The translations under genes were made by a program, and so were the position numbers. Below, in pieces: positions 19,896 through 31,968 of a stretch of DNA of 47,923 nt. The stretch lies in the NCBI RefSeq assembly GCF_000006405.1, contig NW_003202385.1:343743-391665 (forward strand), given 5' to 3'. Positions within the stretch are counted from its first letter, which is position 1; the number at the start of each line of letters is the position of its first letter. Source of the DNA: Perkinsus marinus ATCC 50983. Taxonomy: Eukaryota; Perkinsozoa; Perkinsida; Perkinsidae. The notes beneath the pieces were generated by a model, which searched no databases, was not told the DNA's origin, and saw only the letters and a program-made list of their open reading frames with translations.

Positions 19896-22800
19896 CTATC
19901 CTTGAACATCTAGCTGCGGGAGAACAACTGTCTGCACTACACTGTAGAACTCACCGGAATCGTCAGGAACCAGCGTCTCTATTGTTTTATGGAAACGGAA
20001 TCTATACTTTTCCGGGAAATGATGAATCAGATATCTGAAGGACGAGCTACGAACAGCCCTCAAAACTCCTCCAATCTTGACTACACGAAAGACGCACAGG
20101 TTGGACGCCGCACCGAATGACTAAATGGCCTACCCGCGGAGAGAGTTAGATGCAACTATTTTGCCGGGTATACCCGCTGTCTCGACTTGATTGGCTATCG
20201 TGACATCAACACCAAAGATGTCATAGTTGATCTTCGTGGTAGCTGCGATGGAAAGTTAGGATGAAGTCTCCATACACAATGCTGTTCGAAATTACAAGCA
20301 GCTACTAGGCTCACCAATAATCCCGCCAACGAATTTGCCGAGGTGCAAGCCTATTCGCATTTCCAATTCCGGCGCCGACATTTCCTCGCGAACCGTACTG
20401 AGAGCCTCCACCATTGCCTGTGCGAACGATACCATCTTGCTAGCGGACTGTACCTGCCACTAGTTGTTGTTACCAATCGGATCAGGACCGCAGAATCAAT
20501 TCAAATCCACCGGTAATCTGTGCAGAGAGTTTTAAATACTAAAATACTGGTCGGCAACTGATCGCTTCATACGAGGTCCAGACTGGACAATTCAGTCTGG
20601 CAGTGTCATATTATGTGACTCACATACGTGCTCAAAGCATACAAGACGACCTTAACACACGATCGGGATTCCATAACATCAGTGACGTTACATCACTATT
20701 CTATGATAGTTTCAGCGGTACGACTCAACACACCTTATCCACTCCCTCTTTGGGTTCAGTGCTCGAAACGTAGGCATCCCCAATAGTATGCACCTGAGCA
20801 TCAGCAGACACCAGTCGTGCTTGAATGCTCGCGTTGCATCGCAGAGGAATGACACACGAACGGGAGCATCCTTAAAAGATGTAGCTACGGGTTCTAGAGC
20901 TATCCGAAGAGCTCACCTTGTACACCCCGTGAACATCCGATAAATCGTCGAACCGCGAGAATAAGTTGGTGAGAAGAGATACAACCCGCTCGGCAGGGGC
21001 GCTCTTCGCATAGGCTGTGTAGTTACATATGTCGGCGAACAGAAGGGTCATATTTTTATACAACGACGCTATGTACTTGTCTGCTAGATAGCCTTCCAAT
21101 GCCTAAAGGAACCACAAGGACATACTCAGGAAGCCTTTGTCGAAGTCAGGACCTACGGAGGAGGGCATGAATTCCGACAATAATCGACGGACTCGTTTCT
21201 GCCAACTTCGGTACTCAATGTTGGTTAGATATATTCTTCTTTCCCAGGACTCTCTCATCCGTACCATGATTGCCGCAACGAAGGCAAAACAAGCAGCCAA
21301 TCTTGATATCTGCGCAGAGTCACCAGATAAGAACTGCGAATGCGAGGAAACATAATAGTTCAAGTCGAACATTTTTCACGCCGACAAGCCTCTAGCTACG
21401 CTGTGCTTCTACTTGGAATTAGTTTGAGATAAATCTCCAGAGAACAACTGTGTCGTGGCGACTACCTCTATAGCCAGGTCAAACCCCACGCAGTCACTGA
21501 GGTTCCACAATACCAGTACTGGCACGAGGATGATGATGTTGATATAGATGAGATGCTTGAAAAGCAATGCCGCTTTGAAGTTAATCACCATCAACCACAT
21601 GGTCAGCTCGAGGCTATTCGCGTACGACTGATACCTGGCATGGTGCTGGCGAGAAACTGATTATGATAGACTCTGACGTCGAATGGATGACCAAGGTTAT
21701 CACCGATCATTGGGTCAGCACGATCTATTACATTATAGTAGTGGACTCATTTGTGGTGTCCAGACTGCTACATGCCAGGTCATCATCGACTTCACAATAT
21801 TGTAGCCGTCCCGATTCGACAAACGCGTATGTATGTAATGAAGTTAGCAAAATGCCAACAGCGTAGACTACGACCGTGAGTAGTCTCAGAGCGGATGCGG
21901 GTATGATATTCCCCAGCGAATGAACGATATAGAGTACCATCAAAAGGACCGATACGGTGATACGAGCAAGGAGGAGACGGGAGAGTATGATTTGTGGCTG
22001 TTGTGGTACGGCGACTAGCTCGATGGTCTGGAGGAGGTAAGACACCAATAGTATCAATAAAACACGTCGCGTCCATTTAGAGGTTGGCAATGTCGCAAGA
22101 TGTTCTTTGCGAACTCGATCTCATGAGCTCTCTGTAGGAATTCCAGAGTGAACAGGTTGGCCCTGTCTCTGCCGAGATCGGTATACTCGATGACATGCCT
22201 CACGTTAGCATCACGACTTTTGCTGCGGCGTCTCAGGGCCTCAACTGTCATCTTTACATCGCGAGACTCGTCGTAGTGAGCCGAACTGTCAGTGTAGCTC
22301 ACATATTCCTCATCACCCGAATGGACGGAAGAGTGGTCAGTGTCGTTAACAGAGGTTCGCACCGTCCTCCTACTCCTCCATACAAACCGCTTGATGCCTG
22401 CAGAAAGCCTCTCAGCAAGGGTGGCTGAGGCGCTGACTGATGGTGCACTAGCACTAGACCGAGAACGCTTTAGAGAAGACGCCAGTCTCCCCACCTTCTC
22501 CCCAATGGGAATGCTAATCGCGGCGGCTGAAGACTCTGCCCTCGATACTGTAGGAGATGATACACCAGCATCTTGCAGTGGTCCAACAGCCCGCGAGGCA
22601 TTGTAGGTTACCAACATACCTTTACCTTTGACGAATGTCTCACGCTCCTCGAAAGACAGGCTTGGAGAGAACTCCAAGCACTTCCGCGTGCTCGCAGAGA
22701 GGTGAATACAATTAGGAACTGCAGTGGACTTCATGCGCGAGGCGGTATTGATGGTATCCCCGAATATACAGAACTGCGGCCTTCTCGACCCGACCACGCC

Positions 22801-25800
22801 GGAGATGACCGGACCGGTGTGAATGCCAATTTTCATAACGAGGGCTATCGGGGTGACCTCCGCAAGGGAACCAGTAGCCAAGTTCTCGTGGTCAGTTTCA
22901 GTTAACACATTTATGTAAGCAGTATTGTCCAGTATATCCAGACCCAAGAGTACTGTTCGAAAGGCATCCTTCGACACAACGCGATCTGACGAGTCGCTAT
23001 CAGGGTTCAGCCCACTGCAGACAACATAGGACTCGGCGACCGTTTCGAGCTTAGTCAAAGCGTGGACGAACACCAGTTTGTCTATCTTGCTGAATAGTCG
23101 ATGCAGTATCAAAATGAGCTGCTTCGGCGTTAGTGCAGCGACCAATTGCGGGAAATCGGCCACGTCGCAAAACAGTACAGTAACGTCTCCGCAGCGCCGG
23201 GCAAAAGTTCCTATCTCTAGTGCAGAGAGTGCTTTCGAGTCGAAACTCGAGATCCTGGAGATCAAAGGGGACTTCCTCGACACGAACAGAGAGCGAGCGT
23301 CACACCCCATCCGAGCTGCGAGATCTCGGTTGCCGTCGATGATGGAATCAACAACGTATTCAGGAAGCATGTTGTTGAGAACATCTCTACTCCGACTTTG
23401 CTCAGCTCTGGAATTGAGTGAGAACAGATAGCAACGTCTCTGGTTTAGTTCAATCTCGTAACCTAGCACTAGGCACACCAGTGTGGTTCCGAGCACCATC
23501 GGGAGATAATCCAGCAGCTGGCAGTAGCTGCCAAGGCTCGCACCGCAGTCTCGGGAGTCCAGGGTATCCACAATTGAATCGTGCCGTATTTCCAAATCAT
23601 ATGCAAAATGAAGGAGAACGAAGCAGACAATATGGACAGAGGATATGGTCAATGCTCTAGGGAACGGTATCCGAACAACGATGTTAATAAAGAAGGAAGT
23701 CCAGGCGACCAGATGGGCATCATCTGTTCTCGTGGGAAGTCTCCAAATGTAGAATCCCACAATTGAAAAGAATGCCAGAGCAGTCAAAAAAGCATTGTAG
23801 TGAATCCGGAAGGAGCGTGTACTCGTTGCACAATAAAAACAGAAGCTGACAAACAGGGCGAGGGCAAGTTGTACAGACACCATCCCTGGCTGGACCATCT
23901 CCTCGATCACGCCCCAGGAAAACTCGTAGACGAACATGGCTCCGACAGACAACCGGCGTGTTTGACGGCCTCATCCTGTGAGTGTCGCAGATAGCCGGAC
24001 TCTGTGGCAAGATTATTGAATCTGAGCGTCCTCGGATTGACTTTCTTCAATGCGTGCGAACAGTCGCCCTCCGATGTAGGACGTCCAAACGCACCCTTCC
24101 AATATTCCCTCATCACTTCAAGCAGTCGTTGGACACCCAGTGCTCGGGGTTTGTAACGAAGTGCACCTCTTTCTTCCAAGGTTTGGTCCTCCAGATCTTC
24201 GCTCAAGGAAAACTCGAGAGGCTCTCCCTTGCAGGCGAAGGTTTCCTTGAGCTTCGATGCGAGGTATGGCAACCCGCGTTTGACCCATTGACGAGGGGCA
24301 GCCGCCAGCCACCGTTGGAGCTTCTGTACCGGGGTGGCCGCGGCCCTCGAATAGGCGAGAAATCTCTCAAGTACACTCAAGGAGATGCAGACGCCAACCA
24401 CAAAGACGGGAATTAACCAGTTGATGAGAGACCCTTCCCAGAGCATCCCAGCCACATTGGCTGCTGCTGACCATGGACGACCAAAACGAGAATAGAGGAA
24501 AAGGCATGGTAAGAACGTGCTGATGGAAGCGAAACAGAGTAGTACGAAGAGAGAGGAGAGATGATTGGAGAAAATGACCAATATGACATTAACGGCAACC
24601 ACTACAGAGTAGTAAACAAGAGTGCCCATGCTGGCATGATCCATCACGCCTCCGTTGGAAGCGAGAGCTGAAGAGTAGCTCATTCCTATAGCGATAGAGA
24701 AATAGACTATTGCAGCATAAAAGATGGCTCTCAAAGTCCACCCGAGGAACTTTCTCGCATTGAATGAGATGGATTGTCTCCCTTCACGATACACAATGGG
24801 ATATCTCGCGACGACCCAACGTGGGAAAGTGATGTCCAAAGCGCCGAGGACTATGATAGGGAGGGAGGTCCAGAGAACATTGTAGGACATCAGGATCCAG
24901 GATTCGTACAGAGAGGTGCCCGTGAACGCATTGCTGAATGCGAAGAATACAGTGGGCAGTACCAGGCAGATATTCTTGAAAAAGGAATACAGTATAACGA
25001 GCGTGATGCGGTTGTAGCAGTCTCGACCATGGACTAACATCAGCTCCCCAAGGTGAGAGAATGTTGCCACGGCGTAGTCTGAGGCTCTCACTGCCTGCAT
25101 TCCCTCGCTACCAATAACTCCAATGCCGATATGAGCCATCTGTAGCATAGGAACATCATTCGCTCCATCGCCTATACTCAAGATGATACGATCATTTGCT
25201 TCTTTCAGCAGCCGAGTAATCAGCGCCTTCTGTGATGGTGAACTGCGGCATGCTAGCACCGTTTTAGCGTTCGAGATTACATTGGCAAGAATTCCCAAAT
25301 TTTCTCTAGATGTTGAGAAGCAGGATATAGCAGAGCCGTCCAGTACGACGCAAAGGTGCTTCGTTTTCCCATGGGCCACCCACTGCAGATAATCCCTTTC
25401 GAATGCCTTCTGTTTTTCGCGTACAAAGGCATCCGATTCTTCACTCGTCATTTTCGTCTCGCATTCACGGCGGAGGTCCGACAAAAGAGCATCCAGAGGC
25501 AAAAGTTCAGAAGCTCGAGCAATGTTCAAGGACGTCTCATACCGATCTCCCGTGAGCATCCAAACCTTGACACCAGCACTCAGAAGTCGCGAAATCGTTG
25601 TACTGACGCCGCGTTGTAACTTATCTTCCACAGCTGTGGCTCCAAGCACGATAAGGTTCTTCTCGAACTTCTCGGCTACACGGACAAACCGATCTGCTCG
25701 ATTTGTTATAGCGTGCCTCGCTTCATTCAAGGCTCCCAGATACTCTGAGGTCTCGACTTCGTCAAGAAACCGCATCGCTAGCATGAGCGTTCGATTGCCG

Positions 25801-28800
25801 GCTGACGCGAAATCATTGATGTCGGAAACCGTCTCAGCTCGCACGCCGCGCACGGGTATCCCACATAAGGCTAGCGATGTACCGTCTCCAGCGCCTCTCT
25901 GGCAAAGTTCGAGCATCACGTCGTCTGCACCTTTAGCCAGCAGCATAGACCCCGTACTATCGAGAATATGACCTGTGCCGCCATCATCAGTCTTCAACGC
26001 TTGGACGAGAACACTCATGCGCTTGCGCTCGCAAGTATACTCATTGACACCAAGAATTTTGAATGTAGTATCCTGCCACTGCGACTCCTCTCGTCCGGGG
26101 ATAGACCGTAATATCTTCAATGTCACGTAGTTCGCAGTTCGGGAAGTGAGAATGTATCCTGAGCTCGCCGCCATTTCCACCAACGCTTCCTCATCTGGGC
26201 TAGTGCCTTCAAAACGGACTCCGAGCGGAGATTTAGTCGACGCCTCGGGTATGACAGTATTGCATATCGCACATGTCAACATGAAAAGATGCACGAAAGC
26301 CTCCTGGGGACTTGTGATGGCCGGTACTCCCAGATACTCTAGCAACGCTGCATCACGTGAGCAGTTCTCTGCGGCGTTGGGAAGCACTTCACTGCTCCAT
26401 AATGCGTACAGAGTGGCAGAGTTCACACTCTCAGTGGTGTATCCCATCTCGTCACCCCCATACTGTATGCCGCCGATACTGCACATTCTGAACGTCATGC
26501 GGTTCTCTGTCAAGGTTCCGGTCTTGTCAGCCAGAACATAATCAACTCGGCCAAGGTCATCGTTTAGGCCTGATGTTCCCACGATGATCGAAGGCTTGCC
26601 GTCCCGCATGCGGGAGTCACGCTGAATGATATATGCCTGAAAGTGACGACCTCTATTATGACTCATCGGGAGATCTGAATCAGTATGATCTCAATACTGG
26701 CGGCATGCCATGAAAGCACCATTCATGACGAGAGCGCGCTAAAGCTTTGCCCCAGCTAACCTGTATCGACCTCACGATGTCCACGGTAACGTACAATGAT
26801 ATTGGAATCATATTGTTGAATAAGAGGAGGAATGTCAGAAATTGGTGTCCCTGAAGAGCATCCTGCAGCAGGTTGATGCAACATTCCGAAGTGGTAGTTA
26901 TCGATGCAGACCTACCCAAGCTACGGTATTAGTGTCTATGCCCACGAATAACTCGAACTTGTCTCGCGACCTGGATGTACCGGTGAAGGCGATCGTTAGC
27001 CCCAATGCTAATATCAGAATGAGCCCAAGGACGAAGCCGAGGTATCTACAGGTGAAGCTATTCCTTTATAGGAATGCTCATTCCACTTGCTAGCACGATA
27101 TAGATGACCGTCAGCCCAGTGAGCGGGGTCCAAGCGACGCTATGAGACTAGCGACAGAGCTAGCCGCTCATTCGGAGCGGCAACACCGGTAGACAGTCAA
27201 ACGGTCGACTGGCCAAGTGTTAGCTAACTCTCAATTGTTGAACGGAGAGCATCGATAATGCTTTTATGTGACTCACATAATGTGAGGAGTATGATCGGAC
27301 AACCGCCCGACTGTGTCCGGCGTGGTAACTGTGTCCGCCGAACTCCGGCCGTCGGAGTCTCACTACTACATCACCACCTCAGTCTTGTCACAAGACTCTT
27401 GTGTTCTCGATATAGTATCACCAACTTGATGCTTCATGACATGGTCGATGTATCACACCGGCACACAAGAAACGCAGAAGTGTTCTACTCGAAGTAGTAC
27501 GAAACGCGGAGGTTGCGCATCATCGAACTGTTAGTCATCATTGCCAGAGATTACACAATAGAACCAACTCACCGTCAAGCTCGGTCGCAGATACTGATCC
27601 TGTCTTTCAGTGATATAGCAAGTCGAAATGCACCCGGCAGGTGCGTCAGACCTCCGGCAAAGGTCGTCTCCGCGTGTATACACTAGTCATTCGACCCTCG
27701 CCTACAGAACGTCAGAACGCTCAAGCGCTCCTTGAGCGCTCAGTATACATGCTCCCGGAGCATTGCTCCGGGAGCAGTGCTCCCTTGAGAGCGTTTATGT
27801 TCTGTATCAAGGTCCGATACGACAACATCTAATGTCGTCGGGAGGTTCCCCTCAAGGCCCTTGTCGCGCTACGTTGAACGTGTTCATCGGAACCTCGCGC
27901 GAAATACACGTTCGCGCGTCCCGGAACGAGGCGGAAAATGCATGGTAGCATGATATAGCTGAAGCCACTGAAGTAGAAGTGCTCCCCGTAGTGTTAACCT
28001 TCGCGGACGTATTCGAACGCGAAAGCGGTATCACTGCTATAAACATCCCGATTCTGGCTATGGAAAATCTACAAAATCACAACACGCAAATCGATTTCCC
28101 CCCAAAACCGGCGAAGTTTCAGTGTTAATTCTAGAGGATTTACGGAGTCGATGGAACAAACTATGACACGCGGAAAGGCTGTCACGCGACAATTCTCTGA
28201 GAGTTATTGCGCTGCGAGGTGATGAGCACAGAGAACACTTCCGCGAACTCACGAGCAAGTAAATATGCAGAAAATTCTCTAGCAAAACCTTCACTATATG
28301 TTCTCAGCTCGATAACTGCTATCTATCGAGATCCAAAAGCATTAGAACAGTGGTGAACGATTGGTTATCGGAACGCCTCGGCTGAGCCGAGTCGGCTCGC
28401 CCAGTATCGGAATTTCGCATGATAAGTGTTGATCCCACCTGTTAATAGGGAGCTCCACTTTAGATCTCTTTATTGGGGCGTTTGCCGTCATGTTCATAGC
28501 CAACTTGGTGTCTTTGCCCACATAAGTAACGACTCCGCAACACCACGCCGTGTTTCTAATCGACGCTCCTCGAAGTACCTCATCACCGAAAGCAATCGTG
28601 ATAGTACTGAAAAAGCCGCCCACCTCACACTTACCAGATTCTTGGCATCAGCAGGTTCCCTGTGTCCACCACTAAGTCGGAAAATGCCGTTGAACTCGTC
28701 GATGAGATTATTTGGAGCATCGCATTTTACCGATCCGACACACTCGGAAGCTAACGAGATAGAACGGAACATTCGCCTGAGTATCACAACTATGAGTGCT

Positions 28801-30469
28801 GGTCGATATGTCTTGTGAAGATATCCCCGAACATATTATTGCTGGGTGTCACACTAGACCGCTTTTGACGAGTGAATCGAAGCCCTACCGTGCTTCAGGG
28901 AGAGCTTGCTTCACTTTCAACGCAGATTCCCCATCGAGTTGACTCGTTTCAACATACACCATTTCGTCCGGATCGCTAGAGGTTATCAGCAGCATGTCAG
29001 CCTGGGGTGAACCAAACAGAAATCTGGATCTCCCGCGATTGCCAATACGTTAGACCATACCGGAACTTCCTCTCCTCTGCTCAGGTATATGATCGAGCCG
29101 GCTGTAATGTTCTCCCAAGGGATGAGTTCCAAACCTATCACACGCGCGCATCGTGTCACATGGTCGGACGAGAGTGGCCTGACCAGCCGCGGGGTGCCCA
29201 CTCCAAGATCTTTGCTCGTTGTCGACTGCAGCTTTCCTTCTCACGACCGCTCGGCACAAGCGCTTATTGACCTGTTGATGACCAGTAGTCGATCGGGAAA
29301 TGCAGCACGGTATGCTCGATTCAGTCGAGCATGTATCCTCGAGATCAATAGGGTCGCTTGATTTCTTTGCGATCGATGCGGAGTCCGCATCGTTCTGAAT
29401 GGCGAACACGTATGTCCGCATTGCGGAGATGTCCGCATTGCGGACACGTACGGGTTGCTTTGAACCGTGGGATTTCGAGAGAACATCACTTTAGTGTCAT
29501 TCATATAACGACGATAATCCTCTATCGCATCTTTGAGCATCGTCAGACTGAGCACGAATACCAGCGGCGCGATGGTGGCCCACTCCGAAGTAGGGCTCAA
29601 ATCGTAAGGAAGCATCTGGCAGATACCTGCAGAGACCAGGCCCTCAAGCATCGAGAGAGAACTCTTCAATTCCATGACGATGGTAAACTGTCATTGTTGT
29701 GCTTAGAATCCCGTGTGCGTTGTGCATCACCCTCTTACCAATGAGTAAGAACCATAAGTTCGCAAAGCGGTGAAACTGCTCCCATAAGTTCCGTGGGATG
29801 AAAGTTAGCAGACGGTATTTCGTCGACGGGATCTGGCAGAGATAAGAGTTTCCAGGCGTATGTGGCATCACCACAGGGTGAGTGCTGCAGATCTGCTGCT
29901 AGTATACCATGTCAATATACATCACTAGCAAGCGAATAGCGAATAGGGGCGAAGAATCCCATAATAGTCAGCGTCTGACGATTTCGGAAAGTTAATGCTA
30001 CGAAATCCAGTTAATTTAGATGAAGAGAATTAATGGTGGCACCTCGGTCAAGACCGCTTAGCTGTGAGGAACGATAACTCACTCTATTGTGAAGTTCGGT
30101 CCTGTAGTCACGAGAGATCATTGGGCACAGACTCAGCCTACACAGGAGACGATCAGAGCTGCCAGACAGACACATTGAGTACTCATCGGCCACCGTGACG
30201 TCGGAACCACGTGCCCTGAGCTCAGCCAACGCTCTGTTATTTCGGGAATGCAAACTAGCAGGCTTGTCGGAGGGATACGGTCCAAATGTCAGTTCTATGG
30301 TGTCCGCCTCGGTCGAGTTGCCAGGACTCGGGTTGCGACACCCAGGGGTTGAGTCGGCTCGACCAAATTCGAAGGGACTGATCATCGAATTTGGCGAGTT
30401 TCTGAGGCACAGATGATTCATCATGACGATGGAGAATACTCACTCTCCCCCTAAGATATTCGACAGCAT
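19896..30469 (-). CDS. P4-ATPase / guanylyl cyclase fusion, about 21 exons
   Basis: This is a membrane guanylyl cyclase (GTP to cGMP) fused behind a P4-type phospholipid-flippase-like ATPase. I infer 21 exons in phase, for about 2,430 residues: 30469-30444, 30401-30083, 29832-29739, 29626-29448, 29394-29272, 29225-29061, 29001-28889, 28776-28635, 28578-28439, 27045-26916, 26862-26761, 26636-23967, 23922-22066, 22027-21772, 21656-21466, 21309-21157, 21102-20917, 20793-20734, 20453-20315, 20242-20134, 20034-19896. ATPase motifs are intact: [60 protein letters not shown]. Two membrane blocks precede two cyclase domains. C1 (about 1650-1840) has [17 protein letters not shown] and [14 protein letters not shown]2 (about 2190-2420) has [16 protein letters not shown] and YDIFGVDV. 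The N terminus is uncertain; open sequence extends up to 30764 in other frames. Confidence 0.88.
27046..28438 (-). other. 1.39 kb palindrome-rich intron of the cyclase gene
   Basis: The donor AACAG|GTGGGA and acceptor TGTAG|ATAC join 'LPIN' to 'YLGFVLGL' in phase, exactly where P4-ATPases run from the nucleotide-proximal segment into the third membrane helix. The intron is roughly ten times longer than the gene's typical intron. It holds hairpins at 27264-27280 (8+1+8), 27718-27738 (8+5+8), 27750-27776 (13+1+13) and 28377-28391 (7+1+7). No coding content was recognised. Confidence 0.75.
27750..27784. repeat. 13+1+13 hairpin with a third copy
   Basis: TGCTCCCGGAGCA, T, then its exact reverse complement, followed after one base by another direct TGCTCCC (27778-27784). 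This direct-inverted-direct order is a template-switch signature. Confidence 0.9.
29374..29447. repeat. hairpin intron and adjoining palindrome in the cyclase gene
   Basis: The inferred 53-nt intron at 29395-29447 is built almost wholly of TCCGCA and TGCGGA repeats that fold on themselves (for example GTCCGCA-T-TGCGGAC at 29431-29445). The first codons of the next exon also form a perfect 9+1+9 palindrome at 29374-29392. Confidence 0.8.
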
Positions 30470-30764
30470 GCCGCGAACGAAGAACGGAGCCCTGATATTC
30501 CCTGGGACAGGCAGTTTGCTTGGAGAATGGGCCAAACTTCTGCAGTCGGTGGAACCTAAAACTCATGAAACCGCAATTCGACCAGAAGAATAGGGCATTG
30601 CCTGGGGGAGTAGTGCTTCCTTCAATGCGATCTGGTTGATCGACGTTGAGCTCAGGCACGCGTGAGGACGCGGGCGAGCTGACAGCTATCCGAGGTATGC
30701 TATGAGGCAGTAAGATTTCATCTTCAGAGTTTGGTTGGTGTTCAGAAGCTGGATTCGCCATCAC

Positions 30765-31968
30765 AACAACTGCTTACACTCAAGTTCAGTGAATGCATGA
30801 GCTCCATTCGGCCCCGAGTGGACAGCTCTTGAGCAAAGATCGCTCCCATACGGTGAGAATAGCGCGATGGTAGCCGGGAAAGATCCTTAGCTAGTCGTTC
30901 AGAGGCCGAAAGCAGGTAGGCGAAGTATCGACATACACGATGATGGAGGCTCTACCATCAAGATCAACTATTTGTTGAACACTCTAGTAGAGTGACTCTA
31001 CATATGCAAACCAGATGAAGAAAGTCACGTCTTATGGTTCGTTCCTATTATAGGCATTTGAAACGGAGCGATGAGTGCCTGGCTGACTCCACAAGGCTTG
31101 AGAATTCCTTAGGATTCCTATTCGTGTATCCGCAGCGCTCAGGACGTGAGGCAATCTCTTACCGTAGGACCTAATCATAATTTATCTAGTCATAATAAAA
31201 TGTAATTCGCTTGGTTAAGCGAGTGTTGAAAATGATTCAGAGCGCTACTCTCAATGATCTCAAACACAGCCCTTGAGGCCGGTCTCTGAGCGGACTGAAG
31301 CAGGAGCAAACGAAGTCTTGGTAATAGACTAGCATGCCCCGGGCATGATGCCCGTACGGCCCGGATCGCGCACGCTCGCTTCCTGCAGAGGGGAATGGAG
31401 CAATCTGAACGGGTTTAGTAGTATGGAGGTTCAACAGTGAACTATTCGCAAGCACCAGATGCATGCGAGTGCAGCCAGTACACTGCCAGCGCAGAGCCGC
31501 CCTGGTAGCGTGTCTGTCTCGATCACACTTGACGTCTAACTCAATGTTGCGAGAATGCTCGGCACCTCAGCTGTCAGGCTCAGGTGTAGCTAGGGAAAGC
31601 CGAAACATACGGGGTATTCAGAAACACTTCCAACACTTCCGGCCGACTGTCTCTCGCTGACCACGACAAGGTATGTGGCTCATACGGAATATTGGTGAAT
31701 CTATGAAAGTAACGGCAATATGGCCTGATCGTTAATGTGATTGGCTCGCTGTGCTGGCTGTGAGGGATGAAGGCCAAGAGGAGTGACGGAATCAAGAGAC
31801 GGAGTCGATGGCCGCAGCCTTAGGGCAGAAGAGAGTGATTGTTGTATCATGTATTGCTCGTAATTAAGGACCGTTTCAATTGGATTGGCTCGTTCGCCCA
31901 ACATAAATGCCAGGAAAACAGCTATTTGGAGTTGGGTTACAGAATCGAACTGGTCATACTGCGAGGAG
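30765..31968. other. intergenic stretch
   Basis: No gene recognised. There is a hairpin CACTCTA-G-TAGAGTG at 30980-30994 and a short GC palindrome near 31336-31350. Confidence 0.4.

Noticed and set aside
22028-22090. Apparent second -1 frameshift after the C1 cyclase domain
   Set aside because: A 38-nt intron (22028-22065) with a pyrimidine-rich acceptor joins the frames in phase.
22195-22905. Several plus-strand frames opposite the cyclase exon
   Set aside because: They are antisense shadows of a long conserved coding exon.
23907-23977. Apparent -1 frameshift between the ATPase and the first cyclase membrane block
   Set aside because: A 44-nt GT-AG intron (23923-23966) restores phase exactly, so no frameshift is needed.
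28579-28634. Possible 28-nt mini-intron in the ATPase, ending at TTTTTCAG
   Set aside because: It would put the next exon out of frame. Using the later GATGAG acceptor gives a 56-nt intron and the conserved [13 protein letters not shown].
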